Positions 1 through 7,132 of a stretch of DNA of 16,739 bases are shown here, in pieces (the stretch's first letter is position 1; each line of letters opens with the position of its first letter). Both the position numbers and the translations under genes were made by a program. The stretch lies in contig JAAUSP010000104.1 of assembly GCA_012032575.1 (NCBI GenBank), positions 1 through 16,739 of the forward strand. The letters run 5' to 3'. The notes beneath the pieces were generated by a model, which was not told the origin of the DNA, did no database searches, and was given only the letters and a program-made list of their open reading frames with translations. Source of the stretch: Anaerolineales bacterium. Lineage in GTDB: Bacteria > Chloroflexota > Anaerolineae > 4572-78 > J111.

Positions 1-1360
1 ATTTTAGCCGACGGCAACGGTTTGCAGGCTTTGAAATGGACCCGCCAGCATTCATCCCCATACCCCGGTCATCATGATGACCGGCGAACCCACCTATGAA
101 ACTGCCGCCGAAGCTATTCGGTTGGGCGCGTATGATTACCTGGCCAAGCCCATTAACAAAGATGAACTGCTGTCAACCCTGGCGCGTGCGGTTGAACACC
201 GGCAGTTGGAGCTGGCCAAGGAGCGGCTGGAAAAGGAAAATGAACTGTATCGGTTAGAGTTGGAGCAGCGCGTGGCTGAACGGACCCAGGCCCTGCGCGA
301 ATCCGAGGAATTTTTGGTCAACCTGACCAACACAATGGCCGATGCCGTACTCAGCATAAAACTGCCCGGATACCAGATTGAATATGTTAATCAGGCCGTG
401 CGCCATATTTTGGGCTATGAACCCGAAGAATTGCTTGATAAAACTCTGCCTTTCTTGTACCCCGATCAGGCCGGTTTTGAAGCGTTTGTGCAAAAACAGG
501 CCGCCATGCGCCAGGTGGGTAAAAGTCAGATGCGGTTGGAACAATTGCTGCGTCACAAATCCGATAAGCTGGTTTGGACTGAGATTGCCACGTCGTTTCT
601 TGAGGGGGAAGGCCAACCGGCCCAAATTATCAGCGTGGTTCGCGACATCAGCCAGCGCAGCCTTTTATTAGGCGTCGTAGCGCATGAACTGCGCGGTCCG
701 CTGGCCTTGTTGAAAGGGTTTTCAGAGGTGCTGCTGGAGGATATTCAAAGCATTGACCCTGGCAGTCTGAGCAAATACCTGACCAGTATTAACTCAACCG
801 TTGTCCGCATGTTCACCTTGCTCAACGAGTTGTTAGACGTGACCTCTATTGAATTGGGGCAGATTTCGTTAAACCTGGAGTCGGTCAATTTAAGCCGGCT
901 TTTGCGCACGCAGGCCGGTGATTATATCTATATTGCCAACAAAAAACGGATAACGCTGAATGAACAGCTCCCGGCAGAGGATTTAACCTGCCCCTGCGAC
1001 TGGACCAAAATTAGCCAGGTTATCTCCAATTTTATTGATAATGCTATCAAATATTCGGAGCCGGATACGACAATTCAATTGATTGGGGAGCGGCGCGGGG
1101 CGAATATTTGGATCGGGATCAAGGATCATGGGCCGGGTATCAAGCCGGATGAGATTCCCCATCTCTTTAAAAATTTTGGTAAAACCAGCTCGCGTCCCAC
1201 CGGCGGTGAAAAGTCAACCGGCTTGGGCCTGGCCATTTGCAAGAAAATTATCGAAGCCCATTACGGCGAGATTGGGGTGGACTCAAGACCCGGCGAGGGT
1301 GCAACCTTCTGGTTTACCGTGCCCTTGAGTCCCCCCAAATCTTCCCGTCAGGCTAATTGA
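1..1360 (+). CDS. Receiver-PAS-histidine kinase, 5'-truncated and frameshifted
   Basis: The gene enters from the left edge. Bases 1-48 read in frame 1 as the receiver segment after the phospho-acceptor (ADGNGLQALKW). From about base 53 the reading continues in another frame as TPVIMMTGEP, so one extra base near 49-55 breaks the ORF. Numbering from the ATG at 74: receiver end with conserved Lys25 (YLAKP), a short coiled coil at about 42-75, a PAS domain at about 80-195, H-box His204 (VAHELRGPL), N-box Asn323 (NFIDNAIKYS), D-box Asp351 (DHGPG) and G2-box from about Gly383 (GLGLAIC). All kinase motifs are present, so it should autophosphorylate and relay phosphate. No transmembrane segment is visible, so it is probably a cytosolic hybrid kinase. 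The linker between PAS and the H-box is unusually short. The signal and partner are unknown. Confidence 0.87.
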
Positions 1361-2896
1361 CTACCGCCTGATCAGCGACTTGCAAGTCATATCCGGCGGC
1401 GGCTCGATACCCAACAACTCCAGCACGGTGGGGGCTACATTGCCCAGGATACCGTTAGCGAAGCGCCACTCCGGTTTCTGTTGCGCGACATAAATAAACG
1501 GCACCAGGTTTGTGGTGTGGGCAGTGTGGGGTTTGCCCGTATCGTAATCCAACATCTGGTCTGAGTTGCCGTGATCGGCGGTGACCAGGGCTACCCCGCC
1601 CATACTGACCGTTGCTTCAACCACCCGCCGGACACATTCATCCACTGTCTCACAAGCGATAATAGCCTTGTCCAGAAAGCCGGTGTGCCCCACCATATCG
1701 GGATTGGCAAAATTAACCAGCACAAACGTATACTGCCCGCCCTTGATCGCTTCAACCACCTTCTCGGCGATGCCCATCGCGCTCATTTCCGGCTGCAAAT
1801 CATAGGTGGCTACCTTGGGCGAAGGGACCAATGCTCTCTCTTCGCCTTCAAAAGGCACCTCACGCCCGCCGTTAAAAAAGTAAGTTACGTGGGCATACTT
1901 TTCCGTTTCCGCGCTGTGAAACTGCTTGTGCCCCAATTTTGAGAGCGTTTCGGCCAGGCCGTTGGTGGGTTCGGGAATTTCAAAGGCAAAAGGTGGAAGC
2001 TGGTTATCATAATATGGCATAAAGGTAGTCATGGACAAGCCTTTCAGCCCGCCCCCTTCACGCTCAAAACCGCTAAAACCTGGCTCAATTAGCGCCTGAG
2101 TCATCTGCCTGGCCCGGTCGGCCCTGAAATTGAAGAAAATGATACTGTCGTTATCCTTGATGGTAGCAATGGGCGCACCCTGGGCGTTAACCAAAACCAC
2201 CGGGATGACAAATTCGTCGTTCACTCCCTCGGCATACGAGGCTTGAATAGCCTCGGCGGCGCTCGATGCTGTTCTGCCTTGCCCGTAAACGATGGCATCA
2301 TAGCCTAACTTGACCCGCTCCCAGCGTTTGTCGCGGTCCATCGAGTAATAGCGTCCGGCGACAGTGGCAATCTTGCCCACGCCAATCCGGCTCAACTGGG
2401 CCTCCAGTTGGCTCAAATATTCAGCGCCGCTGCGGGGAGGCGTGTCGCGCCCATCCAGAATGGTGTGGACAAAAACCTGCGACAGGCCCTTGAGTTTTGC
2501 CATTTTTAACAAAGCATACAGGTGCTCCTGATGGCTGTGAACCCCTCCATCCGAGAGAAGCCCAATCAGGTGCAGCGCGCTGTTGTGGTCCAGCGCATAC
2601 TGCACGGCCTCACCCAAAGCCGCATTACCAAAAAATTCGTCATTTTCAATCAAATCGTTGATGTAGGTCAAATCCTGGGGCACAATGCGCCCGGCCCCCA
2701 GGTTCATGTGACCGACTTCTGAGTTGCCCATTTGTCCCACCGGCAGCCCAACGGCCTTGCCCGAAGCTTCGAGTGTGGTGCTGGGCCAGTTATTCCAGAT
2801 ATAATCAAAATAAGGTGTCTTGGCCAGCGCAATCGCGTTGTGATCTTTACGGGGGTTCAACCCCCAGCCATCCATAATAATTAATGTGACTGTCAT
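1361..2896 (-). CDS. gpmI: 2,3-bisphosphoglycerate-independent phosphoglycerate mutase
   Basis: The cytosolic glycolytic enzyme interconverts 3- and 2-phosphoglycerate using two Mn ions and a phosphoserine. The 511 residues match the usual family length. Visible signatures are the N-terminal metal site DGWG (Asp9), the catalytic serine in GQMGNSEVGHMN (Ser59), HTILDGRDTPPRS, the RYYSMDRDKRWER segment, FFNFRADRARQ, and the C-terminal metal ligands in NFANPDMVGHTG and TADHGNSDQM. The ATG at 2896 is preceded by an AAGGAA ribosome site. The stop codon sits directly against the stop of the convergent kinase gene, with no spacer or hairpin between them. A 9-bp inverted repeat lies in the presumed promoter or 5' UTR. 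The reading frame is intact. Confidence 0.97.
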   Translation of the reverse strand: MTVTLIIMDGWGLNPRKDHNAIALAKTPYFDYIWNNWPSTTLEASGKAVGLPVGQMGNSEVGHMNLGAGRIVPQDLTYINDLIENDEFFGNAALGEAVQYALDHNSALHLIGLLSDGGVHSHQEHLYALLKMAKLKGLSQVFVHTILDGRDTPPRSGAEYLSQLEAQLSRIGVGKIATVAGRYYSMDRDKRWERVKLGYDAIVYGQGRTASSAAEAIQASYAEGVNDEFVIPVVLVNAQGAPIATIKDNDSIIFFNFRADRARQMTQALIEPGFSGFEREGGGLKGLSMTTFMPYYDNQLPPFAFEIPEPTNGLAETLSKLGHKQFHSAETEKYAHVTYFFNGGREVPFEGEERALVPSPKVATYDLQPEMSAMGIAEKVVEAIKGGQYTFVLVNFANPDMVGHTGFLDKAIIACETVDECVRRVVEATVSMGGVALVTADHGNSDQMLDYDTGKPHTAHTTNLVPFIYVAQQKPEWRFANGILGNVAPTVLELLGIEPPPDMTCKSLIRR

Positions 2897-2926
2897 GGCA
2901 GGTTCCTTGCATGCTTATGTTGATTT

Positions 2927-2949
2927 GTGAAATTCAGGACGAATTTCAC
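2927..2949. promoter_or_regulatory. Perfect 9-bp dyad upstream of gpmI
   Basis: GTGAAATTC (2927-2935) and GAATTTCAC (2941-2949) are exact reverse complements with a 5-base spacer. The dyad lies about 30 bases before the gpmI start. On the minus strand it is just downstream of a possible -10 (TATACT, 2954-2959), for which no good -35 was found. It could be a repressor operator over the transcription start or a 5' UTR hairpin. No T-run follows, so it is not a terminator. Confidence 0.5.
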
Positions 2950-2990
2950 CGGCAGTATAATACAACTTTGAAACCAGGGAAAAATTGTGG

Positions 2991-3031
2991 ATTAAAAAGC
3001 AAAAAGGGGAAGCTCTTTTGGAGCTTCCCCT
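2991..3031 (-). terminator. Intrinsic terminator of the ABC ATPase gene
   Basis: The arms 3006-3015 and 3021-3030 (GGGGAAGCTC / GAGCTTCCCC) form a perfect 10-bp stem with a 5-base loop; one more A-T pair extends it at 3005/3031. On the minus strand the stem is followed by TTTTTGCTTTTT. It lies 25 bases after the ABC ATPase stop codon and insulates gpmI from read-through. Confidence 0.92.
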
Positions 3032-3055
3032 GAAGTTATGCTCTAAACATCGCCA

Positions 3056-4171
3056 TTAATGCGGTGTGGCAATATTTTTCTCACTGGCCCGGTCAAAAAT
3101 ATGCACTTTTTCGGCGTTGAAGGCCATTTGCACTTTATCGCCGGGGCGCAGGTCGGCGCGCGGATCAACGCGGGCGATAAAGCTTTGGTCATTGCTGTTA
3201 ACCAGATAGACAAAGATTTCGTTGCCCATCAACTCGGTCACATCTACGGTTGCTTCAACCAACTGCTCGGTAATGCCGGCCGGTTTGTAGCGGGGGTGGT
3301 GAATATCTTCGGGGCGCACGCCAAAGACAACTTCACGGCCAATGCTCTTTTGCCCCAACTGCTCCACCTCATCTTTTTGCAGCCGAATCCGCAGCCCGCC
3401 GGAGTCAGCATACATCTCATCCATGGTACCCGTTATGGTGCCGCTAAAGAAGTTCATCGCCGGGGAGCCAATAAAGCCGGCCACAAACACGTTGCCGGGG
3501 TGATCGTACAGGCGCTGCGGCGAGTCAACTTGCTGGAGGACTCCATCTTTCATCACACAGATGCGGTCGGCCATAGTCAGCGCCTCTACCTGGTCGTGAG
3601 TCACGTAAATAAAGGTCGTCCCCAGGCGTTGGTGCAGCTTGGAAATTTCGGCGCGGGTTTGTACCCGCAGTTTAGCATCAAGGTTGGAGAGCGGCTCGTC
3701 AAAGAGGAACACGGCGGGGTCGCGCACAATAGCCCGGCCTAACGCCACACGCTGCCGCTGACCACCCGACATTTGCTTGGGTTTGCGGTCCAATAACTGG
3801 GTAATGCCCAAAATTTTAGCCGCTTCCTGTACCCGCTTGTCAATTTCGGCTTTGGGGGTTTTGCGTAGTTTCAACCCAAACGCCATGTTATCGTAGACGG
3901 TCATGTGCGGATAGAGCGCATAGCTTTGGAAGACCATGGCGATGTCGCGGTCTTTGGGAGGCACATCGTTAACCACCCGGTCGCCGATGTAAATATTGCC
4001 CGAGGTAATCTCCTCTAATCCGGCCAGACAGCGCAGCGCCGTTGATTTGCCGCAGCCGGATGGGCCAACCAGCACCAAAAACTCCTTGTCGGGAATTTCG
4101 AGATTGAGTTTATTAACCCCAATCACATCCCCCCAAGCCTTGGTCATATCCTCATATACTACTTTAGCCAT
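3056..4171 (-). CDS. ugpC: Sugar ABC transporter ATPase, MalK/UgpC/MsmX type
   Basis: Energises CUT1-type uptake of carbohydrates or glycerol phosphate on the cytoplasmic face of the membrane. The 371 residues are normal for the family. Motifs: Walker A GPSGCGKST (36-44), Q-loop Gln82 (VFQSYALYPHMTV), signature MSGGQ (134-138), Walker B FLFDEP with Glu159, D-loop Asp165, H-loop His192. The C-terminal third is the OB-fold regulatory (TOBE) domain, with the typical FGVRPEDI. A clear AAGGAGG ribosome site precedes the ATG at 4171. It lies 99 bases downstream of the lacI-type gene on the same strand. No permease or binding-protein gene is nearby, so it may be a shared ATPase serving distant permeases (inference). 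The substrate cannot be read from the sequence, and ugpC is a family-level label only. Confidence 0.93.
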   Translation of the reverse strand: MAKVVYEDMTKAWGDVIGVNKLNLEIPDKEFLVLVGPSGCGKSTALRCLAGLEEITSGNIYIGDRVVNDVPPKDRDIAMVFQSYALYPHMTVYDNMAFGLKLRKTPKAEIDKRVQEAAKILGITQLLDRKPKQMSGGQRQRVALGRAIVRDPAVFLFDEPLSNLDAKLRVQTRAEISKLHQRLGTTFIYVTHDQVEALTMADRICVMKDGVLQQVDSPQRLYDHPGNVFVAGFIGSPAMNFFSGTITGTMDEMYADSGGLRIRLQKDEVEQLGQKSIGREVVFGVRPEDIHHPRYKPAGITEQLVEATVDVTELMGNEIFVYLVNSNDQSFIARVDPRADLRPGDKVQMAFNAEKVHIFDRASEKNIATPH

Positions 4172-4270
4172 AGTTATTAACTTTGCCTCCTTGCAAATTA
4201 AGGTTTATTTAGCTTATTCCAGTTCCTAAAAAGCTTGGATCCGGAAGAAAGTGCCTGGTTTTTAAAGTAA

Positions 4271-5274
4271 CTACAACCACAAGGCTAAATCACTGGATTG
4301 GCGGATGACCAGCGATGATTTGAAGACAACCTGCTCCTGCTCTAACTTTTCCCCCTGCAACCGGGCGATCAGCATCCGACACGCCTGCTGCCCCAGAGCA
4401 TAAGTGGCTCGATGAACCGTAGTTAAGGGCGGTTGAGCATATTCAGCCAGCAAAATATCGCCATAGCCGGTCACAGCCAGGTCTTGGCCTATTTCCAGGC
4501 CCTGATCCTGGGCCGCGGCCATCACCCCCAGAGCAACCACATCATCGGCGGCAACGATGGCTGTGGGAGTTTCGGCTTTGCTCAGCAAAGTTTGCCCGGC
4601 CCGATAGCCATCGCGCTGGGTAAAATCACTTTCCAGCAGCAGGTCATCATAAATAGGCAGGTTGGCCCGGCGCATAGCTTTTTGAAAACCCACCAGAAAC
4701 TCCGAAGAAAAAAACAAGTCCAGCGGGGTATTGACCAGAGCAATCCGCTCATGGCCTTGAGTAGCCAGGTGATCTACCACCAATGCCGCTGCTACGGCTG
4801 CCTCTTCTGATACGGTCAAAAAGTTGCCGGTCAGGTTGGTATCACCAATAACAACAAAGGGGAACTTTTTTTCAAAGAGCAGTTCAATTCGACTATCGCG
4901 CCAGCGTGGCCGGGCCACAATCACTCCGTCAACCCGACGGCTGTTAATAAGGCGCATATACGCCCACTGTTCTGGCGGGCCTGGTGCGCACGAGGAAACC
5001 AACAAATCGAATTCGCGCGCGGCGGCGGCGCTGGCAATACCGGCCAGAAGTTCACTGTAGTACGGATCGGTATCTCGTGGTGAAAGGCCGGTAGAATGAG
5101 TCCCAGGGTATTTGTGGGGGCATACCCCATCTCGCGCGCTACTTGTTTAATGTACTCGCGAGTTTCTTCGCTGATATCGTCGTGGTTGTTCAAGGCTCTG
5201 GAAACAGCAGCCACAGACTTGCCCACGGCTTCAGCGATGTCTTTGAGGGTAACTTCCTCCTTCCTGGGGGACAT
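4271..5274 (-). CDS. LacI-family transcriptional repressor (split by one frameshift)
   Basis: A sugar-responsive DNA-binding repressor. The N-terminal LacI helix-turn-helix with hinge is clear (VTLKDIAEAVGKSVAAVSRAL ... EMGYAPT), followed by TLGLILPAF. At about 5084-5092 the frame must change by one base. The other frame then gives DPYYSELLAGIASAAAAREF and the whole periplasmic-binding-like effector domain (RRVDGVIVARP, VDHLATQGHERIALVNTP, TAIVAADDVVALGVMAAA, AEYAQPPLTTVHRAT). Joined, it is about 335 residues, normal for the family, so a lost base in the CCGGCCTTT context (minus strand) is the simplest reading. I prefer the ATG at 5274 over a TTG at 5289; there is no strong SD. It sits upstream of the sugar ABC ATPase gene and probably controls itself and sugar-uptake genes. 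Confidence 0.9.
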
Positions 5275-5287
5275 TGGCTTTACTCGC

Positions 5288-5305
5288 AACTGAAATGTTT
5301 AAGTT
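5288..5305. promoter_or_regulatory. Operator-like dyad O2 at the lacI-type transcription start
   Basis: On the minus strand the site reads AACTTAAACATTTCAGTT, an imperfect palindrome in which 7 of 9 base pairs match. It overlaps the predicted transcription start. It matches site O1 at 14 of 18 positions. An 18-bp dyad is the usual size for a LacI-family operator, although the family's typical central CpG is absent. Confidence 0.6.
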
Positions 5306-5313
5306 ACAAACCA

Positions 5314-5342
5314 ATTATAAACTAAACCATTTAAGTTGTCAA
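5314..5342 (-). promoter_or_regulatory. Consensus sigma70 promoter of the lacI-type gene
   Basis: On the minus strand, TTGACA (5337-5342), a 17-base spacer and TATAAT (5314-5319) match the sigma70 consensus exactly. Predicted transcription starts near 5307, about 33 bases before the ATG at 5274. Confidence 0.88.
5320..5337. promoter_or_regulatory. Operator-like dyad O1 inside the lacI-type promoter spacer
   Basis: On the minus strand the site reads AACTTAAATGGTTTAGTT; the outer four pairs and two inner pairs are symmetric. It fills the space between -35 and -10. Its centre is 32 bp from that of O2, close to three helical turns, so both sites face the same side. Autorepression is the natural inference. 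Confidence 0.6.
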
Positions 5343-5400
5343 ATGGAATTATTCCCCCCAGCCAAACTTCGAGAGAGAAAGGTAGAAGCGCAGGTAATTA

Positions 5401-5432
5401 GAAAAGAAAAAACCCTGCGTAAACCGCAGGGT
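5401..5432 (-). terminator. Intrinsic terminator of the short minus-strand unit
   Basis: ACCCTGCG (5412-5419) and CGCAGGGT (5425-5432) form a perfect 8-bp stem with a 5-base loop. On the minus strand it is followed by TTTTTTCTTTTC. It would end transcription coming from 5432-5680, before the lacI-type promoter. On the plus strand only a weak T-run follows. Confidence 0.85.
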
Positions 5433-5584
5433 CTTTAGATTAAAGGTTATTATTGGATCTGTCTCTAATAATATGTGTTTTACTACTATTAAAGAGGGAC
5501 GGCCAGACTGATCAGAGATAGGTTTGCTGTTTTCGCCAGCGCGCGTCGACCAAATCTGTAACTGTTATTGGCCCGTTTTTGGAA

Positions 5585-5632
5585 CTACTTTCTATCTCCG
5601 AAAAGTCGAGGTAGTTCCCAATCTGGTTCCAC
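5585..5632 (-). CDS. Candidate 15-codon peptide or leader ORF
   Basis: A GTG codon at 5632 stands 8 bases after AGGAGG, part of a strong AAAGGAGGT site at 5640-5648. It opens a 15-codon ORF, VEPDWELPRLFGDRK, ending in TAG. The ORF sits in a unit with its own promoter and terminator. A second frame over the same DNA stays open to 5512 and ends ITVTDLVDARWRKQQTYL, so a slightly longer protein broken by an indel is also possible. No family is recognised. It could instead be part of a structured non-coding RNA. Confidence 0.35.
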   Translation of the reverse strand: MEPDWELPRLFGDRK

Positions 5633-5686
5633 GATAGGGACCTCCTTTCAGCTATTCCAGAACCGTACTTCGATCCTGTTGGTAAC

Positions 5687-5715
5687 ATCTTACCACTCTT
5701 GGCAAGTCGAGTCAA
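5687..5715 (-). promoter_or_regulatory. Sigma70-like promoter of the short minus-strand unit
   Basis: On the minus strand, TTGACT (5710-5715), a 17-base spacer and TAAGAT (5687-5692), with good matches at both boxes. Transcription would start near 5680 and run about 270 bases to the terminator at 5401-5432. Confidence 0.65.
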
Positions 5716-5759
5716 GGGGTTTTTGGGGAGCATTACTCTACGTTTTCCCAACGCTACGT

Positions 5760-5940
5760 TATGTTAATTTTTTCGATGTGAACGCTGTCTACAGCGCCCA
5801 AACTCTTTCTCCGGCGGATCAGCGTCAGGCCATCCAAACCTGGGGGCGGCTGTGCTGGCGGCTCTGGCTGGCTTGGATGAGTTTGAAGGTAGAAAGCTTT
5901 TACTTTGTCGCTCAAAAAAATTGCCTAAGCGTTGGGCTTA
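5760..5940 (+). pseudogene. Possible coding remnant, unrecognised
   Basis: Two plus-strand frames give protein-like text that would join through one frame change. The first reads AQTLSPADQRQAIQT; the second reads GAAVLAALAGLDEFEGRK and ends KKLPKRWA at a TAG near 5938-5940. No start codon with a ribosome site is visible and I recognise no family. The rest of 5433-6180 holds only the short unit at 5401-5715 and the repeats at 5961-6158. This is weak evidence for a decayed gene. Confidence 0.22.
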
Positions 5941-5960
5941 GAGTACGATAGTGTTGAGGT

Positions 5961-6158
5961 CAGGAGATTGGAGATTAGAGATTAACCTAATCTCCTGATT
6001 GACTGACTAATTTAACCTTGTGGCTCAAATTAACCGCCGAGAGCGCAGAGTCCGCCGGGGGGTTTATAATAATCTCTGCGTTTTCGGCGCACTTCGCGTC
6101 AGCGGTGAAATATTAAATCTGTCAGTCAATCAGCCTAATCTCCAATCTCTAATCTCCC
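5961..6158. repeat. Composite nested inverted repeat
   Basis: The outer left arm has GGAGATT-type heptamers (5963-5984); the outer right arm has their complements (6136-6158). Within these, GATTGACTGAC (5997-6007) and GTCAGTCAATC (6121-6131) are perfect 11-bp arms. CAGGAGATT (5961-5969) also pairs locally with AATCTCCTG (5989-5997). The core at 6032-6110 is a degenerate dyad of the CCGC-GAGAGCGCAGAG type, whose translation gives a spurious arginine-rich NRRERRVRRG. The element lies just upstream of the dehydrogenase gene. Confidence 0.8.
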
Positions 6159-6182
6159 AACCGGGGAAAAAGGACCAGGGCC

Positions 6183-7031
6183 ATGACTACATCGGTGAGT
6201 GTGTTTGGGTTGGGGTTGATGGGGCGGCCTATTGCCCGGCGGCTGCTGGCGGCGGGGTATCAGGTGTGCGGCTGGAATCGCTCGCCGCTGCCAGCGGAAC
6301 TGGTCGAGGACATTCCGCTGTGCCAGGAACTGACTGAAGCGGCTCAGGCTAAGGTTTGCCTGTTCACGCTGACCGACACGCCGGCAGTAGACAGCGTGCT
6401 GGCTCAACTGGAACCGCACCTGTCGCCGGGCCAGGTAGTGATGGATATGGGCACATCGAACCCGGCGTCACTCGCGGGCGCATGCCTGGCGGCTGGCGGC
6501 CAGAGGCATTGGCTGGGTGGATGCGCCGGTGTCGGGCGGCCCGGAGGGGGCGGCGGCGGGCAGCCTGGCGATTATGGCTGGCGGAACGGTGGCCGATTTT
6601 ACCCGTGTGCGCCTTTTTTGGAAATGCTGGGCAGTAATGTGGTCCGGGTGGGTGGACCGGGGGCAGGTCACACGGCGAAGCTCATCAACCAGCTTATTGT
6701 CGGGTTGACCATCGAGGCGGTGGCCGAAGCCTTGACCCTGGCCGAGAAGAGCGGCCTCGATCCCCAACTGTTGCAGCAAGCGCTGCAAGGCGGTTTTGCC
6801 GATTCCAAAATTTTGCAGCTCCACGGCAGCCGGATGATCAATCGGGCTTATGTGCCGGGAGGCAGAGCCAGAACGCAGTTGAAAGACCTGCATCTGGCTC
6901 AGGAACTGGCCCGCTCGGTTGCACTCGCTCTGCCCCACCTGGAAAGTGTGACCACCCGTTATCAGGAATTGGTGGCCCAGGGTGATGGCGATCTGGACCA
7001 TTCAGCCCTGCACAAACTCCTGTGGCCTTGA
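6183..7031 (+). CDS. NAD(P)-dependent beta-hydroxyacid dehydrogenase family
   Basis: Related to 3-hydroxyisobutyrate dehydrogenase and tartronate semialdehyde reductase; a cytosolic oxidoreductase. The N-terminal Rossmann motif is GLGLMGRPIARRLLAAGY; the C-terminal domain carries the catalytic-lysine motif GAGHTAKLINQ. Between about 6480 and 6613 the main frame reads glycine-rich nonsense, while the +1 frame gives the expected WVDAPVSGGPEGAAAGSLAI and MAGGTVADFTRVR. Two compensating one-base indels therefore flank this block: an extra base near GCGGG at 6475-6479 and a missing base at the CCTTTTTT run at 6612-6619. Corrected, it has about 282 residues, normal length. The ATG at 6183 follows AAAAAGGA. 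Substrate is not predictable. It may be cotranscribed with the two downstream genes. Confidence 0.9.
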   Translation: MTTSVSVFGLGLMGRPIARRLLAAGYQVCGWNRSPLPAELVEDIPLCQELTEAAQAKVCLFTLTDTPAVDSVLAQLEPHLSPGQVVMDMGTSNPASLAGACLAAGGQRHWLGGCAGVGRPGGGGGGQPGDYGWRNGGRFYPCAPFLEMLGSNVVRVGGPGAGHTAKLINQLIVGLTIEAVAEALTLAEKSGLDPQLLQQALQGGFADSKILQLHGSRMINRAYVPGGRARTQLKDLHLAQELARSVALALPHLESVTTRYQELVAQGDGDLDHSALHKLLWP

Positions 7032-7056
7032 AAATCATGGAATTGAGGAAACTGAG

Positions 7057-7107
7057 GGAACTAAGGGAACTGGGGGAATCATAAGTTCCTTCAGTTCCCT
7101 TAGTTCC
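7057..7107. repeat. Inverted repeat of GGAACTAA-type units
   Basis: The arms 7057-7078 and 7086-7107 are 22 bases each and pair except at two positions; the first 16 bases of the left arm pair perfectly. The loop is 7 bases. The arms themselves are imperfect iterations of an 8-base GGAACT unit. It fills the gap between the dehydrogenase stop and the glycosyltransferase start. On the plus strand only a broken T-run follows, so it is a poor terminator. Confidence 0.85.
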
Positions 7108-7132
7108 TTCTTCTAAACAGGTAAAAGAATTG

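Noticed and set aside
3059..3742. A 227-codon plus-strand ORF
   Set aside because: Antisense to the intact ABC ATPase gene; no recognisable motifs.
4231..4242. Adjacent HindIII and BamHI sites suggesting vector sequence
   Set aside because: Only 12 bases long, with normal intergenic sequence on both sides; chance is sufficient.
5512..5751. A 79-codon minus-strand ORF as a full gene
   Set aside because: Its TTG start lies upstream of the mapped promoter, and its frame does not use the strong SD at 5640-5648; kept only as an alternative frame for the short unit.
6020..6337. A plus-strand ORF starting MAQINRRERRVRRG
   Set aside because: The arginine-rich start is translation of the dyad repeat, and the rest overlaps the dehydrogenase in another frame.
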